In this document: one piece after another, positions 4,084 through 5,751 of the stretch
Numbering within the stretch: position 1 is the stretch's first letter
Layout: each line of letters opens with the position of its first letter
Position numbers and translations under genes: made by a program
NCBI GenBank assembly: GCA_029858165.1
Contig: JAOUFO010000126.1
Location: forward strand, 1 to 5,751
From: Deltaproteobacteria bacterium
Lineage (GTDB): Bacteria > SAR324 > JACQKK01
Reading direction: 5' to 3'
DNA: 5,751 nt
The notes under the pieces: generated by a model
What the model was told of the DNA's origin: nothing
Database searches by the model: none
What the model saw: only the letters and a program-made list of their open reading frames with translations

Positions 4084-5715
4084 ATGTTGGAACAACTCAC
4101 CGAAGAGGAAAAACAGCTTTTGGCCCCTTATGTCACCAACCTGGACGGTTCGGTGTTTATGCTCACCAACCTGCCGGAAGTGGTCAAAGGGGCGCTGTTT
4201 TCCCGTTATTCCAGGTCCTCCCTGGGGTTGCGGCGATTGCTGCTGAAGGAGTTTTTGCAGGACCCGGAATCTGAAATGACGGCCATCAGCGGCGGCGGCG
4301 GGGTGGAACGGGCAGAAACAGCCCAAAAAGGGGTGGAGCGGGCCCAAAACTTCTACGACCGGATTTTGGACGGCTATGGGGATGATTCCATCGGAGAGCT
4401 GGGCGGGGGCCATCTGGCCCTGGAGGATGTTTCCATGATCGCCACCAAAATCCTGGAAGACGCCCGGATCGGAGGGTCGCCTTTGGAAAAATCCACCCGC
4501 TATGTCTCCTTTGGAGAAAAACACAACGGGGATTACCTGTTTTACAAAGAACCCCGGTTGATGGCCTCGGACCACCGGGAGCGGTATCTGGCCCATTGCC
4601 GTGAATTGTTTGATACCTACCGGGATATGGTGCCCCCCATGGTGGAATCCCTTCAGGGCAGGGTTCCCCGGGAGGAGGCCATATCCGAGGCGGCCTATCA
4701 GCGGGCGGTAAAGGCCAGGGCCTTTGATGCTTTGCGGGGATTGCTGCCCGCCTCCACCCTGACCAATATGGGGATATTCGGCAACGGACGTTTTTTTGAA
4801 AGCCTGCTGGTGCGCCTCAGACTGTCCGGTTTGGCGGAAACAGAAGCTCTGGGGGAAACCATGTTTCAGGAACTGTCCAAAGTGATTCCCTCCTTTGTGC
4901 GCCGGGGCGAAAAATCCCACCGCCATCTGGCCGGATTCGCCGGGTTTGACCAAGCCCGCCGGGCGTTGCTGGGGGAAATAGGCCAAACCGCGCCCGGGGC
5001 CGACTACCCCCCCCCCGACGGCCCCCGGGTGAATCTGGTGGACTGGGACCCCGATGGAGAGACCAAGGTGCTGGCCGCCCTGCTGTACCCGGATTCAGCC
5101 CTGGACCTGACCGCCCTGCGCCAATGGGCCAAGGGGGTGGATGATGCCCAAAAGGACCGCTGGTTCAGCCAAATGGGGGATATGCGGGCCAACCGCCGCC
5201 ACAAGCCGGGCCGGGAGACCGAAACGGTGCGTTACACCTTTGACCTGCTGGGGGATTTTGGCATGTACCGGGACCTGCAACGCCACCGCACCCTGACCCA
5301 GTGGCGTCAGCCCCTATCCACCCGTTGGGGATACGCCATGGCCGATGAGGTGGCCGAAGCCGGGCTGGATGGGCGCTACCGGGAGGTGATGGCCAAATCC
5401 GCCGAAGTGTACGAGGCCATCCGGGCCGATTTCCCGCTGGAGGCCCAATACGGGGTGCCCATGGCTTACCGCATCCGCTGGTCGGTTCAAATCAACCTGC
5501 GGGCGCTCATCTGGCTGGTGGAACTCCGCTCCCAGCCCCAGGGCCATCCCGCCTACCGCTGGATCGCCCAGCAAATGGCCCAAAAAGTGGCCCAGGTTCA
5601 TCCCCGGCTGGGGGGGTTGATGCGGTTTGTGGATATGGGGGCCTATCCTCTGGGGCGGCTGGGGCAGGAGCAAAAACTGGAGGAAAAAAGACAGAACAAA
5701 CCTGAAAAAAAATAA
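4084..5715 (+). CDS. Double-length ThyX-like flavin-dependent thymidylate synthase
   Basis: This 543-aa protein is about twice the length of usual ThyX (roughly 220-250 aa), which methylates dUMP to dTMP with methylene-tetrahydrofolate, FAD and NADPH. It reads as two ThyX-like halves. N-half: DDSIGELGGGHLALEDVSMIATKI leads to DAR (126-128) and STRYV (137-141), where ThyX has RHR-x7-S-x-R-Y; RGLLP (218-222) and GNGRFFESLLVRLR (233-246) match the later ThyX helix. A linker with a Pro run lies at about 300-313. C-half: VNLVDWDPDGETKV starts near 316, then RRHKPGRETE, RDLQRHR (RHR at 400-402), STR (412-414) and NLRALIWLVELR (471-482), with Arg473 and Arg482 at the positions of the nucleotide/flavin-binding arginines. 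The C-half thus keeps most key residues, although RHR-x9-S replaces RHR-x7-S; the N-half lacks RHR. Similar long proteins exist in other bacteria, from memory. dTMP synthesis is likely but unproven. The gene stands alone on the plus strand; the tail is Lys/Gln/Glu-rich and no terminator is seen in the last 36 bp. Confidence 0.82.
   Translation: MLEQLTEEEKQLLAPYVTNLDGSVFMLTNLPEVVKGALFSRYSRSSLGLRRLLLKEFLQDPESEMTAISGGGGVERAETAQKGVERAQNFYDRILDGYGDDSIGELGGGHLALEDVSMIATKILEDARIGGSPLEKSTRYVSFGEKHNGDYLFYKEPRLMASDHRERYLAHCRELFDTYRDMVPPMVESLQGRVPREEAISEAAYQRAVKARAFDALRGLLPASTLTNMGIFGNGRFFESLLVRLRLSGLAETEALGETMFQELSKVIPSFVRRGEKSHRHLAGFAGFDQARRALLGEIGQTAPGADYPPPDGPRVNLVDWDPDGETKVLAALLYPDSALDLTALRQWAKGVDDAQKDRWFSQMGDMRANRRHKPGRETETVRYTFDLLGDFGMYRDLQRHRTLTQWRQPLSTRWGYAMADEVAEAGLDGRYREVMAKSAEVYEAIRADFPLEAQYGVPMAYRIRWSVQINLRALIWLVELRSQPQGHPAYRWIAQQMAQKVAQVHPRLGGLMRFVDMGAYPLGRLGQEQKLEEKRQNKPEKK
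5007..5016 (+). repeat. C10 homopolymer run in the ThyX-like linker
   Basis: Ten consecutive C bases encode the end of Tyr308 and Pro309-Pro311 in the linker between the two halves. Gain or loss of one base would shift the frame and remove the C-terminal half, which holds the RHR motif. The run itself is directly visible. Whether it varies in the population is unknown, and it is also a place where sequencing errors occur. Confidence 0.85.
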
Positions 5716-5751
5716 GAACCCAAAAGAAAGGCAAATAGCCCGGCTAACGCC

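Noticed and set aside
4042..4986. A 314-codon open frame on the minus strand opposite the ThyX-like gene
   Set aside because: The translation is rich in Gly, His, Gln and Pro with no family pattern, and the plus strand of the same stretch encodes clear ThyX-like motifs. It is an antisense shadow.
1..5751. A new defence, mobile or multi-gene system
   Set aside because: I looked for transposase, integrase, toxin-antitoxin, CRISPR repeats, tRNA and attachment-site repeats on both strands and saw none; the genes are mostly housekeeping.

Overview
The window is ordinary-looking bacterial chromosome of about 50-55% GC (estimated by eye), tightly packed, with no sign of phage, insertion sequence, CRISPR or RNA genes. 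The gene set (TpiA, a GalU-type nucleotidyltransferase, MgtE, a DUF3047 lipoprotein) and the lipobox signal peptide point to a Gram-negative, didermal bacterium. A deltaproteobacterial (Desulfobacterota-like) source is my guess from the style of the proteins; nothing in the window proves it.

Layout. Five genes lie on the minus strand, read from right to left: a 104-aa three-helix membrane protein (3912-3598), a DUF3047 lipoprotein (3569-2754), the CBS-domain magnesium transporter MgtE (2641-1292), a UTP-glucose-1-phosphate uridylyltransferase-like enzyme (1188-313), and the first 22 codons of triosephosphate isomerase (68-1, GTG start, cut by the window edge). The first two genes are 28 bp apart and probably co-transcribed. 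The mgtE and galU genes follow after gaps of 112 and 103 bp; the second gap holds a GC-rich hairpin that could terminate mgtE transcription. tpiA is preceded by a 244-bp gap with a large inverted repeat just past galU and a TTGACA/TATAAT promoter (20-bp spacer), so it seems to be its own transcription unit.

On the plus strand, divergent from the membrane protein, lies one long gene (4084-5715, 543 aa). Its product is about twice the length of a usual flavin-dependent thymidylate synthase and reads as two ThyX-like halves in tandem. The C-terminal half keeps the RHR motif, although the loop to the conserved Ser-x-Arg is two residues longer than usual. In the N-terminal half RHR has decayed to DAR, while STRYV is kept. 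A run of ten C bases sits in the linker between the halves.

Function together. The window mixes central carbon metabolism (TpiA), nucleotide-sugar supply for envelope polysaccharide (GalU-like), magnesium import (MgtE), envelope proteins of unknown function (DUF3047 lipoprotein, small membrane protein) and a probable nucleotide-metabolism enzyme (double ThyX). I see no single pathway that joins them. The double ThyX-like protein is the item most worth following up; I see no convincing new multi-gene system.
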